Of a stretch of 64,000 nt of DNA, positions 8,425-16,257 are shown one piece after another. Positions within the stretch are counted from its first letter, which is position 1, and the number at the start of each line of letters is the position of its first letter. The position numbers and the translations under genes were made by a program. The stretch comes from Rudanella paleaurantiibacter (lineage in GTDB: Bacteria; Bacteroidota; Bacteroidia; Cytophagales; Spirosomataceae): the NCBI RefSeq assembly GCF_009184635.1, contig NZ_WELI01000006.1, forward strand, positions 372,001 to 436,000, in the 5' to 3' direction. The notes below the pieces were generated by a model that worked only from the letters and a program-made list of their open reading frames with translations, was not told where the DNA came from and did no database searches.

Positions 8425-9399
8425 CTATTCGGGTAGCGCACCAGCCCCACCTACTTCGCGTGGGGGCATACCGTATTTCTTCCGAAACGCGGTTGTGAAA
8501 TGGGCCGGGTGCTGATACCCCACCGTGTAGGCCACTTCACTGACCGAATGTTGGCCTGTTTTGAGTAGTTCATACGCCCGTTCGAGCCGGTAGTTTAAGA
8601 CCCATCCGTAGATCGAGTCGTTGAATAGCTGCTTGAATCCTTTTTTCAGTTTGTACTCGTTGAGGCCTACCGCCCGGCTTAACTCGCCCAATGTGGGTGG
8701 GCTGGTGTATTGATCCTGAAGCAACGCCAGTACCTCGTGCAACTTTGGGGTGTCGGGATGTGGGGCTTCTGTAGGGGCGGGTTGTGGGTCCGAGCCGTCG
8801 TACGACCGTAGCTGTAAAGCCAACAGTTCCATTGCTTTTGCCTCCAGAAATAGCCGTCTGACAGCCCCCGACATCGCGCAATCGGTGATCTGCTCCAAGA
8901 CGGTGTGCATGGTGGCTGTAATGAGTTGGCCCGCCCTGAGCTGCCCTGTTTCGGTGGCACTGGGCCGACGGCCGGTCAATTGGCTGAAAATGGCGGGCAG
9001 CATATACACCGAAACTGTTCGGGAGGGTTCGGTGGGGCTGAGGTCAAACCCTATTTCCGGGGTATTATCAAACCACACCACATGTTGGTTGGCCGCTACC
9101 CGGAGCGGAGCAGGTGTGTTCTGCCCACGCAACGCAAGCGCGCCTGTCTGCACAAAATGCAGCCCAATGGTGGCCTGTTCCCCGCTGATTCGTAGCTGTG
9201 TCGGTTGCCGAACGGCATAACTCCCCCACATGAGCAATACACCCGGCCGGAGCGTAACCGCCTGTACGCTAACCTCGCCCCCTTGTGGCAGCGGCAGAAC
9301 GAGCGGGCCACTTTCGGGGTCATAACAACCATTGAACCGGCTGGGGGGTAACTCGGTCAGAACCTGGTTTGTATCGGAAATCAGGACGGCAAGCTTCAT
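8425..9399 (-). CDS. AraC-family transcriptional regulator, PchR/AlcR-like
   Basis: ATG 9399 (MKLAVLISDTNQ) was preferred over a GTG 27 nt upstream. The 324-residue protein has an N-terminal sensor region of about 200 residues and a C-terminal double helix-turn-helix. The DNA-binding part reads LNEYKLKKGFKQLFN, then SVSEVAYTVGYQHPAHFTTAFRKKYGMPP. The LNExKLKxGFK pattern is characteristic of the PchR/YbtA/AlcR subgroup, which senses siderophore or heme-related ligands and activates iron-acquisition genes. It is divergent from the hmu operon, and the shared control region contains a 21-bp-period direct repeat suited to an AraC dimer. It probably activates hmu and regulates itself. Confidence 0.9.
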   Translation of the reverse strand: MKLAVLISDTNQVLTELPPSRFNGCYDPESGPLVLPLPQGGEVSVQAVTLRPGVLLMWGSYAVRQPTQLRISGEQATIGLHFVQTGALALRGQNTPAPLRVAANQHVVWFDNTPEIGFDLSPTEPSRTVSVYMLPAIFSQLTGRRPSATETGQLRAGQLITATMHTVLEQITDCAMSGAVRRLFLEAKAMELLALQLRSYDGSDPQPAPTEAPHPDTPKLHEVLALLQDQYTSPPTLGELSRAVGLNEYKLKKGFKQLFNDSIYGWVLNYRLERAYELLKTGQHSVSEVAYTVGYQHPAHFTTAFRKKYGMPPREVGGAGALPE

Positions 9400-9436
9400 G
9401 GTATAACGTTGGTTGTGGTACTGCACCGGGCTGTCA

Positions 9437-9477
9437 ATTATCCCGATTGCGTAAGTGATTATCCCGATCGCGTAAGT
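9437..9477 (+). promoter_or_regulatory. Putative AraC-type operator: two direct repeats, 21-bp period
   Basis: ATTATCCCGATTGCGTAAGT at 9437-9456 and ATTATCCCGATCGCGTAAGT at 9458-9477 differ at one base and are spaced exactly 21 bp start to start, i.e. two helical turns. This is the geometry used by AraC-type activators (as at araI1/araI2). The second site ends about 20 bp before the candidate -7 box of the hmu operon, a class II activator position. Confidence 0.7.
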
Positions 9478-9497
9478 CTGAACGGGTGAGAAGGCGT

Positions 9498-9505
9498 TTT
9501 CTTTG
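9498..9505 (+). promoter_or_regulatory. Candidate -7 element of the hmu operon
   Basis: TTTCTTTG resembles the Bacteroidota -7 consensus TAnnTTTG with one mismatch. It lies 37 nt upstream of the hmuT start and 20 bp after the direct repeats. A weak -7 is expected of an activator-dependent promoter. Confidence 0.4.
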
Positions 9506-9510
9506 CAACA

Positions 9511-9533
9511 TTATTTGAAATTAATCTAAATAA
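9511..9533. promoter_or_regulatory. Putative Fur-type operator (23-bp palindrome)
   Basis: The segment runs TTATTT...AAATAA, with an interrupted A/T-rich dyad centred at 9522 (TTATTTGA, AATTA, ATCTAAATAA in sequence order). Each outer six bases is the exact reverse complement of the other. It overlaps the expected transcription start and lies 9 bp before hmuT. Its AT-rich dyad form resembles iron-responsive Fur sites. The assignment rests on position and shape only. Confidence 0.55.
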
Positions 9534-9541
9534 CAATAGTG

Positions 9542-10432
9542 ATGCAGGTATTTCGCTCTTGGACTGTGCTGATACGCTACTGTCTGATCTTGAACAGCTT
9601 GTTTTGGGCATCGCCAATGGCAACGGCGCAATCGGCACCGAAGTCGCCCCGCATTGTGTCGTTAAACGGCACCGTCACCGAGATTCTTTGTGCCCTTGGA
9701 CTACAAGCCCAGATTGTCGGCACCGACGTGACGAGCACCTATCCGGCCGCCATGGCGAAACTGCCGAAAGTGGGCCACAACCGAAATATTGGTGCAGAGG
9801 CCGTACTGGCTTTGCAACCCACGGTTGTGGTTGGCACCCAAACGCACGGTGGCATGGATGTGAAGCCGGAGGTAATTGCGCAGTTTGGGCAGGCCGGTGT
9901 AAAGACCCTCTTTTTTAACCAGACCCACTCGGCCGACGGGGCTAAAAAGCTGATCGGGGAGGTGGCCGCAGCTTTTGGGCAATCGGCCAAAGCCCCGGCG
10001 CTGATTCGTAAAATTGACGCTGATCTGGCCAACCTCCGCAAGCCGTCGCGACCGCAGAAAATCCTGTTCATTTATGCTCGGGGGAGTGGCAATATGATGG
10101 TGGCCGGCCGGAATACGCCCGTGGAGAAGGTCATTCAACTGGCGGGGGGCGTCAATGCGGTAACCGACTTCGACAACTTCAAACCGCTGACCGCCGAGGC
10201 TCTCATTGCGGCCAATCCGGATGTGCTGCTGCTGTTTACGAGCGGTCTGAACAGCATGGGGGGCATCAACGGCCTGCTGAAAGTGCCGGGCGTAGCCCAA
10301 ACCATGGCGGGTCGAAATCGCCATGTGATTGAAATGGACGGGCAGCTACTCACGGGGTTCGGGCCCCGGCTTGGGCTGGCGGTGCAGGAGTTGAATCAGA
10401 AATTATCGCAAGACCTGACCCTTAACAAATAA
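9542..10432 (+). CDS. hmuT: Heme ABC transporter periplasmic binding protein
   Basis: ATG 9542 was chosen over a GTG one codon earlier. The 296-residue protein has a signal peptide (to about residue 30, ATAQ). It then has a TroA/BtuF-type helical-backbone binding fold, starting RIVSLNGTVTEILCALGL with VGHNRNIGAEAVLALQPTVVVG. That opening is typical of HmuT/ChuT/PhuT heme carriers. It should bind heme in the periplasm and deliver it to HmuU/HmuV. It is the first gene of a six-gene operon with gaps of 2-36 nt. Without the context, a cobalamin or siderophore carrier could not be excluded. Confidence 0.9.
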   Translation: MQVFRSWTVLIRYCLILNSLFWASPMATAQSAPKSPRIVSLNGTVTEILCALGLQAQIVGTDVTSTYPAAMAKLPKVGHNRNIGAEAVLALQPTVVVGTQTHGGMDVKPEVIAQFGQAGVKTLFFNQTHSADGAKKLIGEVAAAFGQSAKAPALIRKIDADLANLRKPSRPQKILFIYARGSGNMMVAGRNTPVEKVIQLAGGVNAVTDFDNFKPLTAEALIAANPDVLLLFTSGLNSMGGINGLLKVPGVAQTMAGRNRHVIEMDGQLLTGFGPRLGLAVQELNQKLSQDLTLNK

Positions 10433-10444
10433 CCTATCCGCACT

Positions 10445-11542
10445 ATGCTCACCAACGTACCGCCCATTGCCCGCACCATGACCACAACGACCTTCCGCAG
10501 CCGTTCGCGCGGTTGGTGGCTAACCGGCACACTAAGCCTGCTGCTGGGGTTGGTAGTTGTCTGGTCGGTGGGGGTTGGGGCGGTTTCTATCCCGATTCCG
10601 AACGTGCTGGCTATTCTGCTGAAACAGTTGGGCTGGGCTGGCGCGTCCGTTGAACCACAGCAGGAGGCTGTTCTGCTGGTAATCCGGTTGCCACGGGTGT
10701 TGCTGGGGGTGCTGGTAGGGGCCGTGCTGGGCATGTCGGGGGCGGCTATGCAGGGGCTTTTTCGGAATCCACTGGCCGATCCGGGCCTGATCGGGATTTC
10801 GTCGGGGGCCTCGCTGTTTGCCGTCCTGACCATTGTCTTTCAGGTGAAACTGCTGCCTGGGCTTACCGGGCAGGCCGGTCTGTACATGCTGTCGATAGCG
10901 GCCTTCGTGGGGGCTGTTGTTACCACGGGGCTGGTGTATCAACTATCGCGGCAGGGCCGTACTGTGCAGGTGAGCACCATGCTGCTGGCGGGGGTAGCCG
11001 TCAACGCTTTGTGTGGGGCACTAACCGGTCTGCTGACGTACGTAGCCGATGATGCACAACTTCGGACGATAACGTTTTGGGGGTTGGGAAGTCTGGGTGG
11101 AGCTAACTGGGATATGCTCGGGGTTATTGCGCCGTTGGTGGCCTTGCCGCTTCTGCTCCTGCCCCGGTTGTCTAAATCGCTGAATGCCTTTGCCCTGGGC
11201 GAAAGTGGGGCCGAGCACCTGGGTATCCACGTTGGGCGCTTAAAACAGGCTGTGATTGTACTGGCTACCTTGGGCGTGGGTGTATCGGTGGCCGTAGCCG
11301 GAGCCATTGGGTTTGTAGGGCTGGTAATTCCACACCTGATTCGGCTCGTGGCCGGGGCCGATCATCGGCTGGTATTGCCCGGTTCGGCCCTGTTGGGAGC
11401 CATTGTCCTGACCGGGGCCGATTTGCTGGCCCGTACCATCGTGGCCCCCGCCGAATTGCCCATTGGTATCCTGACGGCTTTGATTGGCACCCCTGTTTTT
11501 CTGTATATGCTCCTCCAAAAGAAATCAACCATTACTACCTGA
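10445..11542 (+). CDS. hmuU: Heme ABC transporter permease, FecCD family
   Basis: A 365-residue, strongly hydrophobic protein with about ten transmembrane segments and the FecCD hallmarks: RLPRVLLGVLVGAVLGMSGAAMQGLFRNPLADP and the C-terminal GFVGLVIPHLIRLVAGADHR coupling region. It forms the inner-membrane channel, presumably as a homodimer, with two HmuV subunits. The start could be ATG 10445 or ATG 10478 (MTTTTFRSRS); the former lies 12 nt after hmuT. It is 3 nt upstream of hmuV. Confidence 0.92.
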   Translation: MLTNVPPIARTMTTTTFRSRSRGWWLTGTLSLLLGLVVVWSVGVGAVSIPIPNVLAILLKQLGWAGASVEPQQEAVLLVIRLPRVLLGVLVGAVLGMSGAAMQGLFRNPLADPGLIGISSGASLFAVLTIVFQVKLLPGLTGQAGLYMLSIAAFVGAVVTTGLVYQLSRQGRTVQVSTMLLAGVAVNALCGALTGLLTYVADDAQLRTITFWGLGSLGGANWDMLGVIAPLVALPLLLLPRLSKSLNAFALGESGAEHLGIHVGRLKQAVIVLATLGVGVSVAVAGAIGFVGLVIPHLIRLVAGADHRLVLPGSALLGAIVLTGADLLARTIVAPAELPIGILTALIGTPVFLYMLLQKKSTITT

Positions 11543-11545
11543 ACC

Positions 11546-12379
11546 ATGCTGGAAGCGAATCAAATAACCCATCAGATTGGCCGGAGGAAGTTGCTGGACG
11601 ACGTGTCGCTGGTGGCCAAACCCGGCGAGTTGGTCGCCATAGCCGGGGCGAATGGGGCCGGTAAATCAACCCTGCTGAAAACCCTGAGCCGGGAAATAAA
11701 CCCGACCAAAGGGTATGTGTCTCTTGACAACCGCTCTGTTTTTCAGTTTAGTGCCGCTCATCTGGCCCGTAGGCGGGCGGTGCTGGCGCAGCAAAATCCG
11801 CTGGCCTTTCCGTTCAGCGTTTACGAACTGGTTATGATGGGCCGCTACCCGCACTTCGATGGGCGGCCCGGTGCCGACGACCTGGCTGTGGTGGATTACG
11901 TTCTGGATCTGACCGGCATCACCCATATGGCCCAGCGGGCCGTACCAACGCTGTCGGGTGGGGAGCAGCAACGCGTGCATCTGGCCAAGGTGCTGGCGCA
12001 ACTGATGACCGCCGACGAAATTGCTCAGCCGCGCGGCCTGATTCAACAACCCAAATACCTGCTCCTCGACGAGCCCACCACCGGTCTTGATCTCTATTAT
12101 CAGCACGCCCTGCTCGATATTGCCCGCGCCATGACATACCGGGGCTACGGGGTGGTGGCCATTCTGCACGACCTTAATCTGGTGATGCAATATGCCGATC
12201 GGGTACTCCTGCTGAAAGATGGCCGGGCGCTGGTATCGGGTAAGCCGACAAACGTTTTGAGCCCGGCGGCTATTCGGGACGCGTTTGGGCTGTCGGTAGA
12301 TATCATTTGCCAATCGGGTATGGCTTGCCCTTTCATTGTGCCAACTCAACAACTACACGCATTTTCAAGAACGGCTTAA
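11546..12379 (+). CDS. hmuV: Heme ABC transporter ATP-binding protein
   Basis: A 277-residue ABC ATPase. Walker A is GANGAGKST (34-42), the signature motif is LSGGEQQRVHLAKV (136-149), Walker B is YLLLDEP (171-177), and the switch histidine sits in AILHDLNLV. The insertion between the signature motif and Walker B (QLMTADEIAQPRGLIQQ) is typical of HmuV. It powers heme import through HmuU. It starts 3 nt after the hmuU stop, so translation is probably coupled. Confidence 0.93.
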   Translation: MLEANQITHQIGRRKLLDDVSLVAKPGELVAIAGANGAGKSTLLKTLSREINPTKGYVSLDNRSVFQFSAAHLARRRAVLAQQNPLAFPFSVYELVMMGRYPHFDGRPGADDLAVVDYVLDLTGITHMAQRAVPTLSGGEQQRVHLAKVLAQLMTADEIAQPRGLIQQPKYLLLDEPTTGLDLYYQHALLDIARAMTYRGYGVVAILHDLNLVMQYADRVLLLKDGRALVSGKPTNVLSPAAIRDAFGLSVDIICQSGMACPFIVPTQQLHAFSRTA

Positions 12380-12390
12380 ACATTCCTCCA

Positions 12391-13416
12391 ATGACCACTG
12401 AACTACTAAGTCTCAAGACACTGTACGCCACTTTTCGGGCCGAAAACCCTAAAACCCGTATCCGCGACGCGGCAAGCCAACTGGGCGTGAGCGAAGCCGA
12501 ACTGGTGGCCACGGGCGTGGGCGAAACGGCTATCCGGCTCGATGGCGATTTCGGCGAACTGCTGAAAGGGGTGCCGTCGTTGGGCTACGTTATGGCCCTG
12601 ACCCGTAACGACAGCGTCGTTCATGAGCGCAAAGGCGAGTACCAAAATGTGTCGTTTAATGGCCATGTTGGTCTGGTACTGGGCGATGATATCGACCTCC
12701 GGCTGTTCATGACGCACTGGAAACATGCCTTTGCGGTCAATGAAAACGGACGCCGGAGCCTACAATTCTTTGCGGGCGATGGCGAGGCTGTTCATAAAAT
12801 TTACCTGACCGACCAAAGCAACGAAGCCGCTTATCACACGCTCGTAGAGCAGTTCCGGGCCGCCAGTCAGTCTGCCCATCTGCCCATAGCCCCTAAACCC
12901 GAGCCTGCCGCCGAAACGCCCGACAGCGACATTGCCGTCGCGAAATTTCAGCAGGCCTGGCGCGACTTGCAGGATACGCACGACTTTTTTGGCTTGCTTC
13001 GGAAATACAAGGTGACCCGGTTACAGGCTATGTATCTGGCCCCCGAAGGCTTTGCTATTCAGACCCCTTTCGACAAGGTGAAGCAGGTTTTCAGCCGGGT
13101 AGCCCAAACGGGCCTGCCCCTCATGGTCTTCGTGGGAAACCGGGGCTGTATTCAGATTCATACGGGTGAGGTGCGCAAACTGGTGCCTATGGGGCCGTGG
13201 TTCAACGTACTCGACCCAACGTTTAATCTGCACCTGCGCGAAGACCACGTAGCCACAGCCTGGGTGGTGAAAAAGCCGACGGTCGACGGGGTGGTGACGA
13301 GTCTGGAACTGTTCGACGTGGCTGGCAATCAGATCGCCCTGATTTTTGGGAAACGTAAACCGGGCATTCCGGAGCAACAAGCCTGGCGCGACGTTGTGGC
13401 CGAACTCGCCGAATAA
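12391..13416 (+). CDS. hmuS: Hemin-degrading/heme-trafficking factor, HemS family
   Basis: ATG 12391 (MTTELLSLKTLYATF) was chosen because the longer frame overlaps the end of hmuV. The 341-residue protein matches the HemS/HmuS/ChuS family, which consists of two repeated domains of about 165 residues: repeat one begins near KTRIRDAASQLGVSEAEL and repeat two near FGLLRKYKVTRLQAMYLA. The family binds heme in the cytoplasm and releases iron or passes heme on. The position between hmuV and the receptor fits. Family members differ in whether they degrade heme; the sequence alone does not settle it. Confidence 0.92.
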   Translation: MTTELLSLKTLYATFRAENPKTRIRDAASQLGVSEAELVATGVGETAIRLDGDFGELLKGVPSLGYVMALTRNDSVVHERKGEYQNVSFNGHVGLVLGDDIDLRLFMTHWKHAFAVNENGRRSLQFFAGDGEAVHKIYLTDQSNEAAYHTLVEQFRAASQSAHLPIAPKPEPAAETPDSDIAVAKFQQAWRDLQDTHDFFGLLRKYKVTRLQAMYLAPEGFAIQTPFDKVKQVFSRVAQTGLPLMVFVGNRGCIQIHTGEVRKLVPMGPWFNVLDPTFNLHLREDHVATAWVVKKPTVDGVVTSLELFDVAGNQIALIFGKRKPGIPEQQAWRDVVAELAE

Positions 13417-13418
13417 GT

Positions 13419-15548
13419 ATGCTGCTGTTTGTGATAGCCATAGCCCTGATGGGGCAAGGCCCCGACTCCACGGGCCGGGCCACGGTTGGCCGGGCCGACA
13501 GCCTGAAAAGCCGCGCCCTGAATGAGGTGGTCGTTACGGCAACCCGGACAGAGCGGCCTATGGGCGCACTACCCATGCCCGTGACGGTAATTGGGCGGGA
13601 GCAAATCCGGCAGATGGGTGCCCTGCGGCTCAATGATGTGTTGCAGGAACAAACCGGCCTCGCTATTGTCACCGACCACGGGCAGGGGCTTCAGGTGCAG
13701 GGCTTCGGGCCGGACTACACGCTTATTCTGATCGATGGGGAGCCGTTGGTGGGGCGCACTGCGGGCACGCTCGAACTGAACCGACTGGCGGTGGGCAACA
13801 TCAAGCAAATTGAAATCGTGAAGGGGCCATCATCGAGCCTGTACGGGTCAGAAGCCCTGGCGGGGGTGGTCAATATCATTACCGAAACCCCCACCCGCAC
13901 GCGGGCGTCGGTTTCGGCCCGTTACGGGGCCAACCGCACCAGCGACCTGACCGGCGATGTGGGCCTGCGGTTCGGTAAGATTGGGTTGTACGCATTTGGT
14001 AATCGGTATGGGTCGGCGGGATATGACCTCACTCCCGAAACGACGGGCCGCACCGTGTCGCCGTTTCTGAACCATACCTTGAGCGGACGCCTGACAGCTG
14101 ATTTTACCGACAAGCTAAAGCTGAGCGTTTCGGGGCGGTATTTTTCGGAGCGGCAGGATAACCTTCTGGAGATAAGTCCCGGCCGGGCGGTTGCCGGTTT
14201 GGGCCGCGTCACCGACCGGAATATGAACCCGGTACTGACCTATCGGCTGTCGGAAGCCTGGAAGGTGACGTACCGGTATTACAGCACGCTGTATCGGACA
14301 CAAACGAACCTTACGTATATAGATAACCGGCAACCGTATGACCAAAGCTATTTTCGGCAGACGTTCGACCGGCCGGAAGTGCAGGTGGATCATTACCTGA
14401 ACCAGAAGCACATGCTGACCCTGGGCGCGGGCTTCATGGCCGAAAGCGTGGAGGCAACCCGCTACACCGAGCGGCAACGGTTCACGAACAAATACGCCTT
14501 TTTTCAGTACGAGTGGCTGCCGACGAGCCGCTGGAACCTTATTCTGGGTGGGCGTTACGATGCGCATTCGCAGTATGCCACGCAGTTCAGCCCGAAGGTG
14601 TCGGCCCGCTACGAACTGAACCAGACGTTTGCCCTGCGGGGTAGCGCGGGTGTTGGTTTCAAAGCCCCGGACTTCCGGCAACTTTACCTCAACTTCGACA
14701 ATTCGGTGGTGGGCTACAGTGTGTTCGGTACGCACGAACTGGCCGCCAGTCTGGAGCGACTCCGTCGACAGGGGCAATTGGCCGAGGTACTGACTGACCC
14801 GGCCGCCTTTGGCAACATCCGGGCCGAAAGCTCGGTAGCGGTCAATCTGGGTGTGGCAGCGGATTTGGGTCGGCAGTATAACCTGCCTATTACGGCCAGT
14901 CTGAACCTGTTCCGCAACGACATCCGCGACCTGATTGAAACCCAGGCCGTGGCCCTGAAAACCAACGGGCAGAGTGTATTCAGCTACATCAACCTGAACC
15001 GCGTGTTTACGCAGGGGGCAGAGCTGGACGGTAGCTACCGGCTACCCGTAGGCACGGGCCGACTAACCATTGGCGGGGGGTATCAGTACCTGGTAGCCAA
15101 AGACAAGGCTGTCGTGGAACAGTTGCGGCAGGGCAAGATTTTTCGCCGTGACCGCATCGACGGACCACCCGAAACATTGTTGACAGCGCGTGTCAAAGCC
15201 AATGAGTACGGTGGCCTGTACAACCGCTCCCGGCACATGGCCAACCTCAAACTGTTTTACGAACAGCCGCGTCGGGGCATTTCGGCCAGTGTACGGGGTA
15301 TTTATCGCGGTCGCTACGGCTTTGCCGACCGGAACGCTAATGTCATTCTGGATGCCGACAATGAGTATGTCAATGGCTATATGCTCTGGAATGTAGCGGT
15401 CAGTAAGACGCTGAAAGCCTTTACGCTTCAGGCGGGTATCGACAATCTGGCCGGGCATACCGACCCGCAATACATTCCCAATCTGCCGGGGCGCTTGTGG
15501 TATGCGTCGCTGCGCTGGACACTGCTACCCAACACCAAAGGCTCCTGA
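13419..15548 (+). CDS. hmuR: TonB-dependent hemin receptor
   Basis: A 709-residue outer-membrane receptor starting 2 nt after hmuS. A short hydrophobic leader (MLLFVIAIALMGQG) precedes a plug domain with LNEVVVTATRTERP, VTVIGREQIRQMG, LILIDGEPL and VKGPSSSLYGSEALAGVVNIIT. A 22-strand barrel follows, ending in the usual aromatic pattern (LWYASLRWTLL). There is no N-terminal carboxypeptidase-like domain, unlike SusC proteins, and this fits the HmuR/BtuB-like class. With HmuY it should import heme across the outer membrane using TonB energy. Confidence 0.9.
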   Translation: MLLFVIAIALMGQGPDSTGRATVGRADSLKSRALNEVVVTATRTERPMGALPMPVTVIGREQIRQMGALRLNDVLQEQTGLAIVTDHGQGLQVQGFGPDYTLILIDGEPLVGRTAGTLELNRLAVGNIKQIEIVKGPSSSLYGSEALAGVVNIITETPTRTRASVSARYGANRTSDLTGDVGLRFGKIGLYAFGNRYGSAGYDLTPETTGRTVSPFLNHTLSGRLTADFTDKLKLSVSGRYFSERQDNLLEISPGRAVAGLGRVTDRNMNPVLTYRLSEAWKVTYRYYSTLYRTQTNLTYIDNRQPYDQSYFRQTFDRPEVQVDHYLNQKHMLTLGAGFMAESVEATRYTERQRFTNKYAFFQYEWLPTSRWNLILGGRYDAHSQYATQFSPKVSARYELNQTFALRGSAGVGFKAPDFRQLYLNFDNSVVGYSVFGTHELAASLERLRRQGQLAEVLTDPAAFGNIRAESSVAVNLGVAADLGRQYNLPITASLNLFRNDIRDLIETQAVALKTNGQSVFSYINLNRVFTQGAELDGSYRLPVGTGRLTIGGGYQYLVAKDKAVVEQLRQGKIFRRDRIDGPPETLLTARVKANEYGGLYNRSRHMANLKLFYEQPRRGISASVRGIYRGRYGFADRNANVILDADNEYVNGYMLWNVAVSKTLKAFTLQAGIDNLAGHTDPQYIPNLPGRLWYASLRWTLLPNTKGS

Positions 15549-15584
15549 GCGGGCCAATTCATTCACAAATTCAATTCTACGTTT

Positions 15585-16208
15585 ATGCAACCTGTAAAAA
15601 TCGCCTTCCTGACCACATTGACGCTACTTTCTGTATTCGGTTGTAACCAGGAAGAACCCACCTCTGTAGCGCCAGTGAAGGCCACTACTATTCGGAACCT
15701 CGCGGCCGACCCGGCCCAGATTAACCCGCAAACCGGGCAACCTGTCGGCGCTACAAACAAGTTTACCCTGTTCAGTCTGAAAGATGGCGTAACCGTAGCC
15801 AATAGCGACTCGGCAACGAACAAATGGGATATTGGCTTTCGGGCTACCACCCTTATTATCAACGGGGGGAGCATCCGGTCGGGCAGAGGGGGCGCTTTTA
15901 TCCATACCGGTACGTTCGATGAGCTGAAAACCATTCCGGCAGGTACCACCTTCGCCACCGACGAGAGCCCTGCCCAACTAGCCATTCCGACCGGGTCGGG
16001 AAAAGGCTGGTACAATTACGCCAATACCCTTATTACGCCTATTCCCGGCAGGGTGCTTCTGATTCGGACGGGCGATGGCAACTATGCCAAGGTCGAAATC
16101 CTGAGCTATTACAAAGACGCCCCCGCCACGCCCACCGCTACGAGCGAAGGCCGTTATTACACCTTCCGGTACGTGTACCAGCCGGATGGTTCGCAGAATC
16201 TGAACTAG
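15585..16208 (+). CDS. hmuY: HmuY family heme-binding lipoprotein
   Basis: A 207-residue lipoprotein with lipobox LSVFGC (C20) and the HmuY core pattern TNKFTLFSLKDG...TNKWDIGFRATTLIINGG...GKGWYNYAN, ending in VEILSYYKDAP...YYTFRYVYQPDGS. HmuY proteins sit on the outer surface and take heme from host or environmental hemoproteins for HmuR. It is the last gene of the hmu operon. The Porphyromonas heme ligands are two His; the equivalent residues are not obvious here, so the binding mode may differ. Confidence 0.88.
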   Translation: MQPVKIAFLTTLTLLSVFGCNQEEPTSVAPVKATTIRNLAADPAQINPQTGQPVGATNKFTLFSLKDGVTVANSDSATNKWDIGFRATTLIINGGSIRSGRGGAFIHTGTFDELKTIPAGTTFATDESPAQLAIPTGSGKGWYNYANTLITPIPGRVLLIRTGDGNYAKVEILSYYKDAPATPTATSEGRYYTFRYVYQPDGSQNLN

Positions 16209-16215
16209 CTGATTG

Positions 16216-16257
16216 GGTTAGGAACGGTAAGTTCAGTGGTTTAGAACGTCCCTAACC
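16216..16257. terminator. Bidirectional hairpin between hmuY and the adhesin gene
   Basis: GGTTAGGAACG (16216-16226) pairs with CGTCCCTAACC (16247-16257) with one mismatch. It lies 8 nt after the hmuY stop and overlaps the last codons of the convergent adhesin gene. No clear T run is present, so it is a candidate terminator only. Confidence 0.4.
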
